Source: Proteobacteria bacterium UBA981 (lineage in GTDB: Bacteria; Pseudomonadota; Gammaproteobacteria; Ga0077536). From it: DNA of 64,000 nt. Of this stretch, positions 19,160 through 27,904 are shown piece by piece; positions within the stretch are counted from its first letter, which is position 1; every line of letters starts with the position of its first letter. The notes under the pieces were generated by a model, which was not told the DNA's origin, did no database searches, and saw nothing but the letters and a program-made list of their open reading frames with translations. A program made the position numbers and the translations under genes. Location: the NCBI GenBank assembly GCA_002292285.1, contig DBBP01000012.1, forward strand, positions 1 to 64,000, given 5' to 3'.

Positions 19160-20701
19160 ATGAACGACAACACGCCGATACTTGTAGCCAGCGGCCAGTA
19201 TGTTGACCGCAATCCGCCTTCTCCCGAGTCCAGCTTGTCGCCGGCCGACATGGCCGCCGAAGTCGCACGCCGCGCCTTGCTGGATGCCGGGGCGAGCGGT
19301 GATCTGTCAGCTACCGTCGATGTCCTGGCAGTCGCGCGTCTGTTCGAACATTCGGTCAAAGACGCCGTGATGTGGCCGAACCCTTTCGGCTGCTCGAATA
19401 ACATGCCGGTGTCGGTCGCCAATCGACTCGGACTTAAACCGCGGCGCGCGATCTACGCCGAGGTCGGAGGCGAAACGCCGCAGCGTCTGGTGAACCAGAT
19501 GGCCGAGGCCATTTATGCCGGCGAAGTCCGCACCGCTATCCTCACCGGCGCCGAGGCATTGGCGACCATACGCAACGCTAAACGCACCGGTGTCGAGCTC
19601 GATTGGGCAGAGCAAGTCGAGGGCGAATACGAGGATCTGTGGCCTGACGATCCGATGTCGAGCAGTTACGAACGAGACCACGGCATTACCTTTCCGATTC
19701 AGGTCTACGCCTTGTTTGAGCAGGCCAGGCGCCATGAATTGGGACTTAATAGTGAGGCTTACCGTCAAGGTATCGGGCGCTTGTTCGCGCCATTCAGTGA
19801 CGTGGCCGCGAACAACCCCTACGCCCAGTTCCCGACCGCCCGTTCGGTCGATGATTTCGCGACTTTCAGTGCGCAGAATTTTCCACTGTGTGAACCGTAC
19901 GCGAAATGGATGGTGGCGCAGGATGCCGTTAATCAGGCTGCAGCAGTGGTCATGACTTCAGTTGGGCTGGCTCGCAAACTCGGCATCCCACCGGCGCAGT
20001 GGATTTATCTCAATGCGTACGCCGACGTTGATGAACTGCCGGTCGTCGAACGCCCGCGCCTGGCCAGTTCGGCAGCCCAGGGCCTCGCCCTCGCGCGCGT
20101 CCTCGAGGATGCCGGCGTCGGCATCGATGCGGTTGAATTTATCGACTTCTATAGCTGCTTCCCGATCGCTGTATCAGGGGCGTGCGAGCATCTTGGTCTA
20201 CCTGTCGATGGATCGCGGGCGCTCACGCTGACCGGGGGGCTGCCGTGCTTCGGCGGACCTGGGAACAACTACAGCCTGCACGCCATTGCCGAGGTCGTGC
20301 AGCAGCTACGTGGTTTGCCTAGCGCACACGCGCTGGTCGCGGCCAACGGCGGCTATTTATCCAAGCACTCAGCCGGACTGTATAGCCGCACGCTGGACGG
20401 CGAATGGCAGGTGCGCGATAGCTCGACGGAACGTGCGCAGGCTAAAGCGGGCAGCAACGTGATGGTGGCCGAGCAAGCGAATGGCGCAGCAACGATAGAA
20501 AGTTATGCGGCGCTGTATGCGCGCGGCGAACGAGCAGGTGGTTTTATCGTCGGTCGGCTGAATGCCGATAACGCGCGTTTTCTAGCCGTTGCTCCACCCG
20601 ATGATGGCGCAGCGCACAGCCTGCTGTTTAGTGATAACCCGATTGGCCGGCCGGTGAACGTGACTCATAGCGGCGACCTGAATACTTTTTCCGCGGCCTA
20701 A
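19160..20701 (+). CDS. Thiolase-like protein (acetyl-CoA acetyltransferase / SCP2 group)
   Basis: A 513-residue protein of the thiolase superfamily, with the double alpha-beta core and a C-terminal extra domain (about 420-513). Family features are AEVGGETPQRLVNQMAEAIYAGEVRTAILTGAEA, FIDFYSCFPIAV and GGLPCFGGPGNNYSLHA with its HA(I) histidine. The first active-site cysteine of true thiolases is missing (AEVGGETPQ), and the last one is ANGGY in place of CGGG. So it may be a non-decarboxylating acyl-CoA binding or SCP2-like enzyme rather than a classical thiolase. It is followed after 23 bases by an acyl-CoA dehydrogenase, supporting a role in acyl-CoA breakdown. Confidence 0.8.
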   Translation: MNDNTPILVASGQYVDRNPPSPESSLSPADMAAEVARRALLDAGASGDLSATVDVLAVARLFEHSVKDAVMWPNPFGCSNNMPVSVANRLGLKPRRAIYAEVGGETPQRLVNQMAEAIYAGEVRTAILTGAEALATIRNAKRTGVELDWAEQVEGEYEDLWPDDPMSSSYERDHGITFPIQVYALFEQARRHELGLNSEAYRQGIGRLFAPFSDVAANNPYAQFPTARSVDDFATFSAQNFPLCEPYAKWMVAQDAVNQAAAVVMTSVGLARKLGIPPAQWIYLNAYADVDELPVVERPRLASSAAQGLALARVLEDAGVGIDAVEFIDFYSCFPIAVSGACEHLGLPVDGSRALTLTGGLPCFGGPGNNYSLHAIAEVVQQLRGLPSAHALVAANGGYLSKHSAGLYSRTLDGEWQVRDSSTERAQAKAGSNVMVAEQANGAATIESYAALYARGERAGGFIVGRLNADNARFLAVAPPDDGAAHSLLFSDNPIGRPVNVTHSGDLNTFSAA

Positions 20702-20724
20702 GCCGTGGACCGGAGAAGCATTTA

Positions 20725-21918
20725 ATGACTGCCCCTAATTTGCCATCGTTTGGATTCGACGCCGACTATCAGGCGATCTACGATTTGGCCTACCGCTATG
20801 CGCGCGAAGAGCTCTACGAGCTGTGCCCGCAAATGGACAACGACGACTGGTTTCCCGAGGACGCCTTTCGGGCGACTGCCGCACAAGGCTTGCTCGGCGT
20901 TACCGTCCCGGAAGCTTATGGCGGTGCCGGACTTGATGTGCTGGCGCAGTGTTTTATCTGCGAGGCGGTGTCGTATTGGAATCATAGTTTTGCGGCCGGC
21001 ATGCTCGCCAGCGACAACTTGTGTGTCGACAATTTGGTGCGCAACTGCAACGAAGATCAAAAGCGCACTTACTTGCCCGGTTTTTGTGACGGAACCTACA
21101 TCGGTGCACTTGGCATGACGGAACCGGGCGCCGGTTCTGACGCGCTGGGCAGTATGGCGACTACTGCGCGCCGCGACGGCGACGATTACGTGCTCAACGG
21201 ACGCAAGTTATTTATCACCAACGGTCCTGTTGCAGATGTCCTGCTGGTGTATGCAAAAACCGATTTGGACAAGAAGCAGCACGGTATTTCCGCATTTATC
21301 GTGGAGAAACATTTCGCCGGGTTCGAGGTCGCACAAAAGCTCGACAAGATGGGCTGGCGCGGTAGCCCTACTGGCGAATTAGTGTTCGACGATTGTCACG
21401 TGCCGGCCGGCAATCTGGTCGGCGAAGAAAACAAGGGCAACGTGGTGATGATGAGTGGCCTCGATGTTGAGCGTGTCATCGGTGCATTTTTCTCACTCGG
21501 TATGGCACAGCGCGCGTTTGACCTGGCCCTTGAATATGCCACCCAGCGCAAACAGTTCGGCCAGCCGATCGGAAATTTTCAGATGATTCAGGCCATCATC
21601 GCCGACATGTATACCGATCTGGAAACGACGCGGGCGCTGACTTATCAGGTTGGCCGAGAAATCGCCGATATCAAACCCGGCGAAGGCGGGCGCGGTGCGG
21701 TACACAAGCGTTCCGCAGCAGCTTTGCTGCAGTCGGGCCGCGCCGCCATGCGGGTACTCGACAACGCAGTACAAATTCACGGCGGCATGGGCTTCATGCG
21801 CGAGACCGAAGTGAATCGACTCTATCGCAGTGGCAAGGTGATGGAGATTGCAGCCGGCAGCAACCAGGTGCGCCAGCTCATCATTGCCGGCGAGCTACTC
21901 AAGGAAGTCGCGTCTTAG
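20725..21918 (+). CDS. Acyl-CoA dehydrogenase
   Basis: A 397-residue FAD enzyme that makes 2-enoyl-CoA from acyl-CoA, passing electrons to ETF. Landmarks are LGMTEPGAGSDALGSM (FAD/substrate loop), YVLNGRKLFITNGPVADV, DKMGWRGSPTGELVFDD, ERVIGAFFSLGMA and IHGGMGFMRETEVNRLYRSGKVMEI near the C terminus. The sequence IHGGMGFM-E-x4-RLYR is typical of short and branched-chain (isovaleryl-like) dehydrogenases. GGAGAAGC lies 7 bases before the ATG. It probably forms an operon with the thiolase-like gene. Confidence 0.92.
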   Translation: MTAPNLPSFGFDADYQAIYDLAYRYAREELYELCPQMDNDDWFPEDAFRATAAQGLLGVTVPEAYGGAGLDVLAQCFICEAVSYWNHSFAAGMLASDNLCVDNLVRNCNEDQKRTYLPGFCDGTYIGALGMTEPGAGSDALGSMATTARRDGDDYVLNGRKLFITNGPVADVLLVYAKTDLDKKQHGISAFIVEKHFAGFEVAQKLDKMGWRGSPTGELVFDDCHVPAGNLVGEENKGNVVMMSGLDVERVIGAFFSLGMAQRAFDLALEYATQRKQFGQPIGNFQMIQAIIADMYTDLETTRALTYQVGREIADIKPGEGGRGAVHKRSAAALLQSGRAAMRVLDNAVQIHGGMGFMRETEVNRLYRSGKVMEIAAGSNQVRQLIIAGELLKEVAS

Positions 21919-21978
21919 CCTGCGGACAACGGCAGTTGATGATGATTAGAACGTTGTGGGTTCATTCCACATGATTGC

Positions 21979-22024
21979 AAAGCCGGCAGACACCGGGCGA
22001 TGCCCGGTTGTCTTGAGCGGCTTT
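21979..22024. terminator. Nested hairpin downstream of convergent genes
   Basis: Two stacked stems: AAAGCCG (21979-21985) with CGGCTTT (22018-22024), and inside it GACA-CCGGGC with GCCCGG-TGTC around a GAT loop. The arrangement is symmetric and would act on both strands, between the acyl-CoA dehydrogenase and lipocalin-like genes. Confidence 0.6.
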
Positions 22025-22108
22025 AGGACCGCGTTAGCCGTGCTTCCGTGCCAGAACCGTGGGCTGCGATGCAACGTGATTGTGTAAGAGCAGTTGGTTT
22101 TAGTGAAT

Positions 22109-22570
22109 TCAGACGCCGGTGCCGGCAACCTTGTGCCAGACCAGTGTATGCACGGCTTTCTCCCCATCGTTATCACGCATTGGTGGCGTGCGCAGGGTCA
22201 ACTGTTCGCCATCGAGTTCAAAGTAGCGAAACTGTTCGTGTCCGGGCCAGTTCGGCACAGACGCGCCTCGCACATGGTGGGTCACCGTGCCCGCCTCGGC
22301 GTCGATGACGTAGGTGCCGAAATAACTCGTGTACCCCTGAAAAGCCACCCGGTATTCGGCATCGCTGACTTCCTGCGGATTGCGCGAACTTAAAGGCGGC
22401 CGATCAGCGCCCATGAGTTGGGCTGCCATGTTGCCGGCGGCGTCGTAGTTGACCTGACCGATGACTTGTCCGCCGAGCGGCAGCGCGCTGCGTTGTCCGG
22501 CCTTCTCGGAGTAACTATCTCCCAGCTGCCAGGTACCGACGAAAAGTTTTTCAATGTCCGCTGCGCCCAT
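22109..22570 (-). CDS. Lipocalin-like domain protein
   Basis: A 153-residue cytoplasmic protein. It begins with FVGTWQLGDSYS, the short GxW strand of lipocalins, and has GQVNYDAAGNMAAQLM, TYVIDAEAGTVTHHV and ERYF-like RYFELDGEQLTLRTPP, all typical of the lipocalin_5 family of small beta-barrels. These proteins bind small hydrophobic ligands; the ligand is unknown. It has no signal peptide. It diverges from a small secreted protein at 22727 and converges, over a hairpin, on the acyl-CoA dehydrogenase. Confidence 0.8.
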   Translation of the reverse strand: MGAADIEKLFVGTWQLGDSYSEKAGQRSALPLGGQVIGQVNYDAAGNMAAQLMGADRPPLSSRNPQEVSDAEYRVAFQGYTSYFGTYVIDAEAGTVTHHVRGASVPNWPGHEQFRYFELDGEQLTLRTPPMRDNDGEKAVHTLVWHKVAGTGV

Positions 22571-22726
22571 GTTCGTTGTCCTGTCTGGTGCGTTTCTGAA
22601 TGGGCCGCGATGTTGGCGTGTGAGCGAAGCACTTGCAAGTTTGTGACCCGGTGGATTGTCGTACGTACAGAGGCAGTTCAGAATATAGGCACTGCGGGCC
22701 GCTCTGCCCGCGCATCTGGAGCTCGC

Positions 22727-23140
22727 ATGAAATACCTACTGTTAGTCGCGCTGTGCGGCGCGATGGCGGCGCCGCTGGCGCAGGAACCGCCAGCCGACAA
22801 AGACACGCTAAGGCAAGCGTTCGACGGCGCGATGACTTGTTCGGCGCTGGCCGCAATCGAGGCGGATAAAGCGGCGGCTGATAGCCGCTGGCAATGGGAG
22901 AATCGTTCCTATGCTTTTGGAAAACTCGCCGCGCAGTTCTGGCAGCAGGCGACCGATACGCCACCGACAGGCGAAAAGATGAACGAAGCACTGAATCGCT
23001 ATGCCGGTTCGCTGCTTGGCATGGAAGCGGAAAAAGTCGCCGAATACGATACCGCGTGCCGAGAGCGGCATGCGGATATCGATAAGTTATGCGAGGCCAA
23101 TACCTGTATTCACGCCGGTCCGCCAGCCACTGCGCCGTGA
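22727..23140 (+). CDS. Small secreted protein of unknown function
   Basis: A 137-residue protein with an N-terminal signal peptide (MKYLLLVALCGAMAAPLAQ). The rest is mostly helical and charged, with four cysteines (MTCSALAA, DTACRER, KLCEANTCIH) that could form disulfides in the periplasm. I do not recognise the family. ATG at 22727 follows TGGAG by 5 bases; the frame is open upstream, but only this start gives a signal peptide. It diverges from the lipocalin-like gene. Confidence 0.7.
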   Translation: MKYLLLVALCGAMAAPLAQEPPADKDTLRQAFDGAMTCSALAAIEADKAAADSRWQWENRSYAFGKLAAQFWQQATDTPPTGEKMNEALNRYAGSLLGMEAEKVAEYDTACRERHADIDKLCEANTCIHAGPPATAP

Positions 23141-23197
23141 TTCCGGATGCCTGCGGTCGTCGGTCAGGCAGGGCGCATTGCGCGCGCGCTTGGCCAT

Positions 23198-25222
23198 TCA
23201 ATAGCGCACGCGAAAACTTAACATTACCGAGCGACCGGGCAGCGGCGCGCTGTCTTTCAGGAACGACGTGTGCGCGCGTGCTTGCTCATCCAACAGATTG
23301 TCAGCTCGCAACGACATCACATAGTCCGCGGATTCGAGTGGCAGCGTGTAGCTGAGATGGGCGCTGACCAAAGTATAACCAGCGGTCTCGGTTTCGAGCT
23401 CCGCATTGTCTTGTTGGCGTGCCACTCGGAACACGTCTAAGCTCGCCATCCATCGCGCGCGATGGAAATCGAGTCCCGCGCCAACCCGCAGCGGCGTAAT
23501 GCGCGGTAAGTTATCGCCGTTGCTAAGCTCGGCGCGCACGTAGTCCAAGCTGGCACGCAAGTCCATATCACCCCACGGTGCCTGAATCAGGTGTTTGCTG
23601 GCGGTCGCCTCGATGCCATAGAAAACTGCATCGTGCTGCGCGTAGTGAATGAGCAGCAGCGAGTCGATATCGCGGGTAGCAAGACCGGCGTCGTCAACCC
23701 GGTCAGCTACGCCGTCGCCATTCGTATCGACATTTTCGGTGAAGATGAAATCCTCGATGTAATTCGCATAGAGATTGATTTGCCAGGGCCATGCGTTTCC
23801 GGAAGCGCGCCACGTGATGTCGATATTGTTCGCACTTTCTTCGCTCAGTTGACGACTGCCCAACTCGAACGTGCTTGTCGCTTCATGCGGTCCGTTGTTA
23901 TAAAGCTCTTCCAGGCTCGGTGCTCGCTGGGCACGCGAAAGGTACACTCCCAGCGAATAATTGTCGTCGAAATTCGCGACCACTCCTCCCGAAACGCTAT
24001 ATGCGAAATGGTATGTGCCCGACGTTGAATCCGTGGGATCTACGTGCTGTTGTTCGATGCGTCCACCGAACTCAAGATGCCAGTGACCGAGATCACGCTC
24101 CTCGACCAGAAACAGGCTCTCGGTGTGCGAGACCAGCGGCGGCGTCAAAGCTTCGTCGCCATCGGCCTCAAAATCCCGATGCCCAATCTGCAGCCCCAAC
24201 GTACCTGCCCAATTGGCTATCGGTTGATGCAGGATTTCGAATCGCCCGTCGTACTCGTCGTTGTTGAACGTCGTACCCAAGGCGCCATCCGATTCAAACT
24301 CACTATGTTCGTAGTCGACATGGCCAAGTTGAATCTTCAGTTTATCGATGTGCTTTAGCGGCACTTCGAGTTGCCCTTTGATGTCATAGCGCAATTGATT
24401 GAGGTCGATGCGTGCGCCTTCTCCGGGCACGCCATAAGCGCTCGCGAAATGACTGATATCGAAGCCGAGATACCCCCGACTGCCGATATAACTCGCACCA
24501 CCCGTCATACTTTGCGTCTCAAGGTCGCTGCTGTTCAGCGTTCCGCTGCGCACGCCGGCAATCGGGTCTGTCGTAGCAAAGCCCGGGATACTGTAATCGT
24601 GCGTATCGCGAGCCGATCCATCGACATGTAAAGCGAGTTGTCCCAGTGCACCGTCGGCGGTGAACGCACCCGAACGTTCATCCGCAACAGTGCCGTAACT
24701 GACTTGCGCCTGAGCCGAAAAATCTGACGGCAGCGCGTCGGCGATTCGATTGGTCACGACATTGACTACCCCGCCCAGTGCGCCGCTGCCATACAGTAAT
24801 GTCGCCGGTCCCTTGATGATTTCGATTTGGGTGGCAGCGAGTGGCTCAATGCCGACCGCATGGTCGGGGCTCAGGTTAGATACGTCCATCGAACTGATGC
24901 CGCTCTCGAGAAGCCGTACCCGCGAGCCGCTCATGCCACGTATCACCGGCCGGCTCGCACCAGCGCCGAACGCGCTGGAACTGACGCCGGCCTCGCGCGA
25001 TAGAGTCTCTCCCAGCGTCGCTGAGACTTTTTTTCGAAGCTCCTCACCCTGTAACACAATGACCGGTTGCGCGAGGTGACCTTCGCTGGCTCCGGATGGA
25101 TGGGCGGTGACGACCACTTCCTCCAGGCTTGCGTGAATGTCGGCCACAGGTTCTGCGGCGAACGCAGATGGCAGGCCTACGGCGCACACAACGACCGCGC
25201 CAGCTATAAATTTCGTCAACAT
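23198..25222 (-). CDS. TonB-dependent receptor, ZnuD-like
   Basis: A 674-residue outer membrane receptor that imports a ligand using TonB energy. It has a signal peptide (residues 1-22), a TonB box-like EEVVVTAHP at 34-42, a plug domain (VIRGMSGSRVRLLESGISSMDVSN, GPATLLYGSGALGGVVNVVT) and a long C-terminal barrel ending in MLSFRVRY. The plug is close to the ZnuD group, the zinc uptake receptors. A calcium-like DTNGDGVADRVDD loop lies in the barrel. The neighbouring small CxxCH protein upstream may help handle metal ions. I infer zinc uptake; a Zur box was not identified. Confidence 0.85.
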   Translation of the reverse strand: MLTKFIAGAVVVCAVGLPSAFAAEPVADIHASLEEVVVTAHPSGASEGHLAQPVIVLQGEELRKKVSATLGETLSREAGVSSSAFGAGASRPVIRGMSGSRVRLLESGISSMDVSNLSPDHAVGIEPLAATQIEIIKGPATLLYGSGALGGVVNVVTNRIADALPSDFSAQAQVSYGTVADERSGAFTADGALGQLALHVDGSARDTHDYSIPGFATTDPIAGVRSGTLNSSDLETQSMTGGASYIGSRGYLGFDISHFASAYGVPGEGARIDLNQLRYDIKGQLEVPLKHIDKLKIQLGHVDYEHSEFESDGALGTTFNNDEYDGRFEILHQPIANWAGTLGLQIGHRDFEADGDEALTPPLVSHTESLFLVEERDLGHWHLEFGGRIEQQHVDPTDSTSGTYHFAYSVSGGVVANFDDNYSLGVYLSRAQRAPSLEELYNNGPHEATSTFELGSRQLSEESANNIDITWRASGNAWPWQINLYANYIEDFIFTENVDTNGDGVADRVDDAGLATRDIDSLLLIHYAQHDAVFYGIEATASKHLIQAPWGDMDLRASLDYVRAELSNGDNLPRITPLRVGAGLDFHRARWMASLDVFRVARQQDNAELETETAGYTLVSAHLSYTLPLESADYVMSLRADNLLDEQARAHTSFLKDSAPLPGRSVMLSFRVRY

Positions 25223-25300
25223 TAATGTCTATTCCCAAACTATCGGACCCCACGTGGCTGGCGCGCGAGGTATTCTCGCTACGCGCCCCGGAACAACGGA

Positions 25301-25636
25301 CTAGCTGGAATAGACGGGGGGCGCGCGCGCCTGGTGCGCACTTGGGACACAGGTCGGGTGGGCGACGACCGGCGCAATCAATGCACCGAGCGATGCAAAC
25401 GCCGGGAACTCGGGCGCCCGATCACCGCTGCTACCGTGATCGAAGTTGTCTGCGATATGACAAACCCAACAACTGTCGGATTCCGCCTGCAGGGAGTGGT
25501 CGAGTGCGTGTGAAAGCGCAATGCCCTGCGCGGCAATCAGTACCACAGCGAGGAAAATCGTCGGTAGACGACGCGACAATAGTTGGAATCGGCTCAGCAC
25601 GCGGGGAGTATAGGGGCTGGAATCCAAAATTGCCAA
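25301..25636 (-). CDS. Small DUF2946-like exported protein with CxxC
   Basis: A 111-residue protein with one hydrophobic N-terminal segment (FLAVVLIAAQGIALSHA), the likely signal peptide or anchor. It carries ALDHSLQAESDSCWVCHIAD: histidines and a CxxCH pair as in the DUF2946 family, small exported proteins found next to metal-related TonB receptors. A further cysteine lies in HPTCVPS. It precedes the ZnuD-like gene on the same strand with 78 bases between, so it may be part of the same metal-responsive unit. The start is not settled: TTG at 25636 or GTG at 25600 are both possible, and neither has a good ribosome site. Confidence 0.6.
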   Translation of the reverse strand: MAILDSSPYTPRVLSRFQLLSRRLPTIFLAVVLIAAQGIALSHALDHSLQAESDSCWVCHIADNFDHGSSGDRAPEFPAFASLGALIAPVVAHPTCVPSAHQARAPPVYSS

Positions 25637-25640
25637 ACGG

Positions 25641-26789
25641 TTAGCCGCGTGGCGACCAGCCGCCCGCGAGGCAACGAGCGATAACCAGATTCTGTATATC
25701 GTTGGTGCCTTCGTAGATACTCAATACGCGCGCGTCTCGATAGTAGCGCTCGACGGGGTAATCACTCAGATAGCCGTAGCCGCCATAGGTTTGCACGGCG
25801 TGTGAGGTGACTTCCTCCGCCATACTCGTGGCGAAGGATTTGGCCATTGATGCCTCGGCTATGGCATCTTCTCCGGCGTCGATCAGCGCGGCGGCATGCA
25901 GAGTCAATTGGCGTGCCGCGCTCAGGCGAGTGGCCATTTCTGCGAGGCGAAACCCGACCGCCTGATGCTCAATGATCGGCTTCCCAAACGTTTCTCGCTG
26001 GGTCGCGTACGCAGTAGCGGCTTCGAGCGCCGCTCGTGCCACGCCGACCGCCTGGGCCGCGACACCCACCCGTCCGCCATTCAGATAAGCCAGCGCGATG
26101 CGGTAGCCATCGCCTTCCGCCCCAAGGCGTAGATCGGCGTCGATGTCGACGTCCTCGAACAGCACTTGTGCGGTATCGCAATTGCGATGTCCGAGTTTGT
26201 TTTCAAGGCGGGTGACCCGATAGTCCGAGCGGGGAACCAGGAACGTCGACAAGCCGCGCTTACCGGCTTGCGGATCTGTGACGGCGACGACCAGGGCGAA
26301 ACTGGCGCTATCTCCGGCAGTGACGAATTGCTTACTGCCATTGAGCCGGTATTCACCGTCGCCGCGCTTGGCACGCAATGTAATGGCTGCTGCATCGGAA
26401 CCCGCTGCGCTCTCCGTCAACATAAAACAAGCGCGGGCGCGGCCATCGGTGAGTGGGGAAAGAAAACGTTCGATTTGGCTATCGCTGCCGTGATCGCGTA
26501 TCGCCGCGGCGACTGGTGAGTTGGTTACGTTGATCATGTTGGTCAGGCCGCAGTCTGCCGCAGCGAACTGTTCAGTAACCCGCGCGTAGGTCGCCATGTC
26601 GAGTCCGCTGCCGCCGAACGTTTGCGGAACGAGCATGGCGTAGTAACCGAGCTCACCAATTTGAGTGAGTACGCTTTCAGGCACGCCGTTACCACTTTTC
26701 TCCCATTGCGCGGCAAAGGGCGCGATCTCTGTTTCGACGAAATTAGCTGCGCTGTCGACGATGCGGCGCTGCTCGAGCGTTGGCAACAT
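25641..26789 (-). CDS. Acyl-CoA dehydrogenase
   Basis: A 382-residue FAD-dependent acyl-CoA dehydrogenase. It has FMLTESAAGSDAAA (FAD loop), GEYRLNGSKQFVTAGDSA, NKLGHRNCDTAQVLFEDV, GRVGVAAQAVGVA, QTYGGYGYLSDYPVERYYRDARVLSIYEGTNDIQNLVIAR at the C terminus. The YEGTNDIQ motif and a glutamate in the C-terminal helix are typical of short/medium-chain enzymes. It stands between the DUF2946-like gene and dinB, all on the minus strand; it is not linked to the other acyl-CoA dehydrogenase. ATG start at 26789. Confidence 0.92.
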   Translation of the reverse strand: MLPTLEQRRIVDSAANFVETEIAPFAAQWEKSGNGVPESVLTQIGELGYYAMLVPQTFGGSGLDMATYARVTEQFAAADCGLTNMINVTNSPVAAAIRDHGSDSQIERFLSPLTDGRARACFMLTESAAGSDAAAITLRAKRGDGEYRLNGSKQFVTAGDSASFALVVAVTDPQAGKRGLSTFLVPRSDYRVTRLENKLGHRNCDTAQVLFEDVDIDADLRLGAEGDGYRIALAYLNGGRVGVAAQAVGVARAALEAATAYATQRETFGKPIIEHQAVGFRLAEMATRLSAARQLTLHAAALIDAGEDAIAEASMAKSFATSMAEEVTSHAVQTYGGYGYLSDYPVERYYRDARVLSIYEGTNDIQNLVIARCLAGGWSPRG

Positions 26790-26831
26790 GGGGCGGGTTC
26801 TCCAGTTAGTGACGGCTAGTTGAACCGGTGC

Positions 26832-27890
26832 TCAGAATAATTCTGGCTGCATCGGCTCGCTGGCGCGGTCACGAAAATTACTCAATCCAACGCCAACCAG
26901 TCGATAACGGGTCGTGTCCGGTAAATCGACATGTCTGAGCAGGGCCGATGCGCATTCATAAAGGGCTTGCTCACTGGCCGGCGGCCGCGACGGCGTCGCC
27001 GAGCGCGTAATCAAGCGAAAATCGGCGGTTTTCAGCTTAAGAACGACCGTGTGTGGTTCGCGCACGCTGGCATCAAGTTGGCGCCACACGCGGGCGCACA
27101 GTTCGCTCACTGTTTCATCGAGAACGGTGATCTGTCGATCGTCTTCGAAAGTTTTCTCGGCCGAAAGTGATTTACGTAACCGATGTGGTTTTACAGCATT
27201 GCTGTCTTCGCCACGCGCAAGATTGTAAAGGCGGCGGCCAAATTTACCGAAGCGCACACTGAGTTCTTCGTGTGGGCGTTCGCGCAATTCACCCACCGTT
27301 GTGATACCCAGGGCCAGTAGGCTGGCTTCGGTGGCTTTGCCGACACCAGGTAACTTGCGTACCGGCAACGGCGTCAGGAAGTCCTCAATCTCGTGAGGTT
27401 GAATCACGAACAGACCGTCTGGCTTGCGCCAATCAGAGGCAATCTTGGCGAGAAACTTGTTCGGCGCAACGCCGGCTGAGGCGTTTAGTTGCGTTTCCTG
27501 CTTGATGTCGAGTCGAATCTGCCGTGCGACCGCAGTGGCAGTCGCTAATTGTGGTTTGTTCTGGGTCACATCCAGATAGGCCTCATCGAGGGACAGCGGC
27601 TCAATCAAATCGGTGTAGCGCTCGAAAATCGCGCGTACCTCGGTGGACACTTTGCGGTAGCGCGTGAAGTCCGGCGGCACGAACACGGCGTCCGGGCACA
27701 GACGCTCCGCGCGGCTGGCCGGCATCGCCGAATGAATCCCGTACGGTCGCGCCTCATAAGAGGCGGCGCATACGACCGAACGCTTACCAAGCCACGCGAC
27801 CACCACCGGACGACCGCGGAGCTCAGGATTATCGCGCTGCTCAACAGAGGCGTAAAAAGCGTCCATGTCGACGTGCACGATCTTGCGCAT
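26832..27890 (-). CDS. dinB: DNA polymerase IV (translesion)
   Basis: A 352-residue Y-family polymerase that copies past lesions. It starts MRKIVHVDMDAFYASVEQ with catalytic aspartates 8 and the SLDEAYLDV acidic pair downstream. It also has PGVGKATEASLLALGI (helix-hairpin-helix), and FGKFGRRLYNLARGED in the little-finger domain. I chose ATG at 27890, which gives the standard N terminus; a GTG at 27908 is 18 bases upstream. It overlaps or abuts the aldo/keto reductase upstream gene by a few bases, so the two are probably co-transcribed. No LexA box was recognised. Confidence 0.95.
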   Translation of the reverse strand: MRKIVHVDMDAFYASVEQRDNPELRGRPVVVAWLGKRSVVCAASYEARPYGIHSAMPASRAERLCPDAVFVPPDFTRYRKVSTEVRAIFERYTDLIEPLSLDEAYLDVTQNKPQLATATAVARQIRLDIKQETQLNASAGVAPNKFLAKIASDWRKPDGLFVIQPHEIEDFLTPLPVRKLPGVGKATEASLLALGITTVGELRERPHEELSVRFGKFGRRLYNLARGEDSNAVKPHRLRKSLSAEKTFEDDRQITVLDETVSELCARVWRQLDASVREPHTVVLKLKTADFRLITRSATPSRPPASEQALYECASALLRHVDLPDTTRYRLVGVGLSNFRDRASEPMQPELF

Positions 27891-27904
27891 TGGGGCCTCG
27901 TCGC

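Noticed and set aside
22551..23201. 216-residue minus-strand frame
   Set aside because: Antisense to the small secreted protein and rich in Arg/Pro/Ser, a typical shadow frame in GC-rich DNA.
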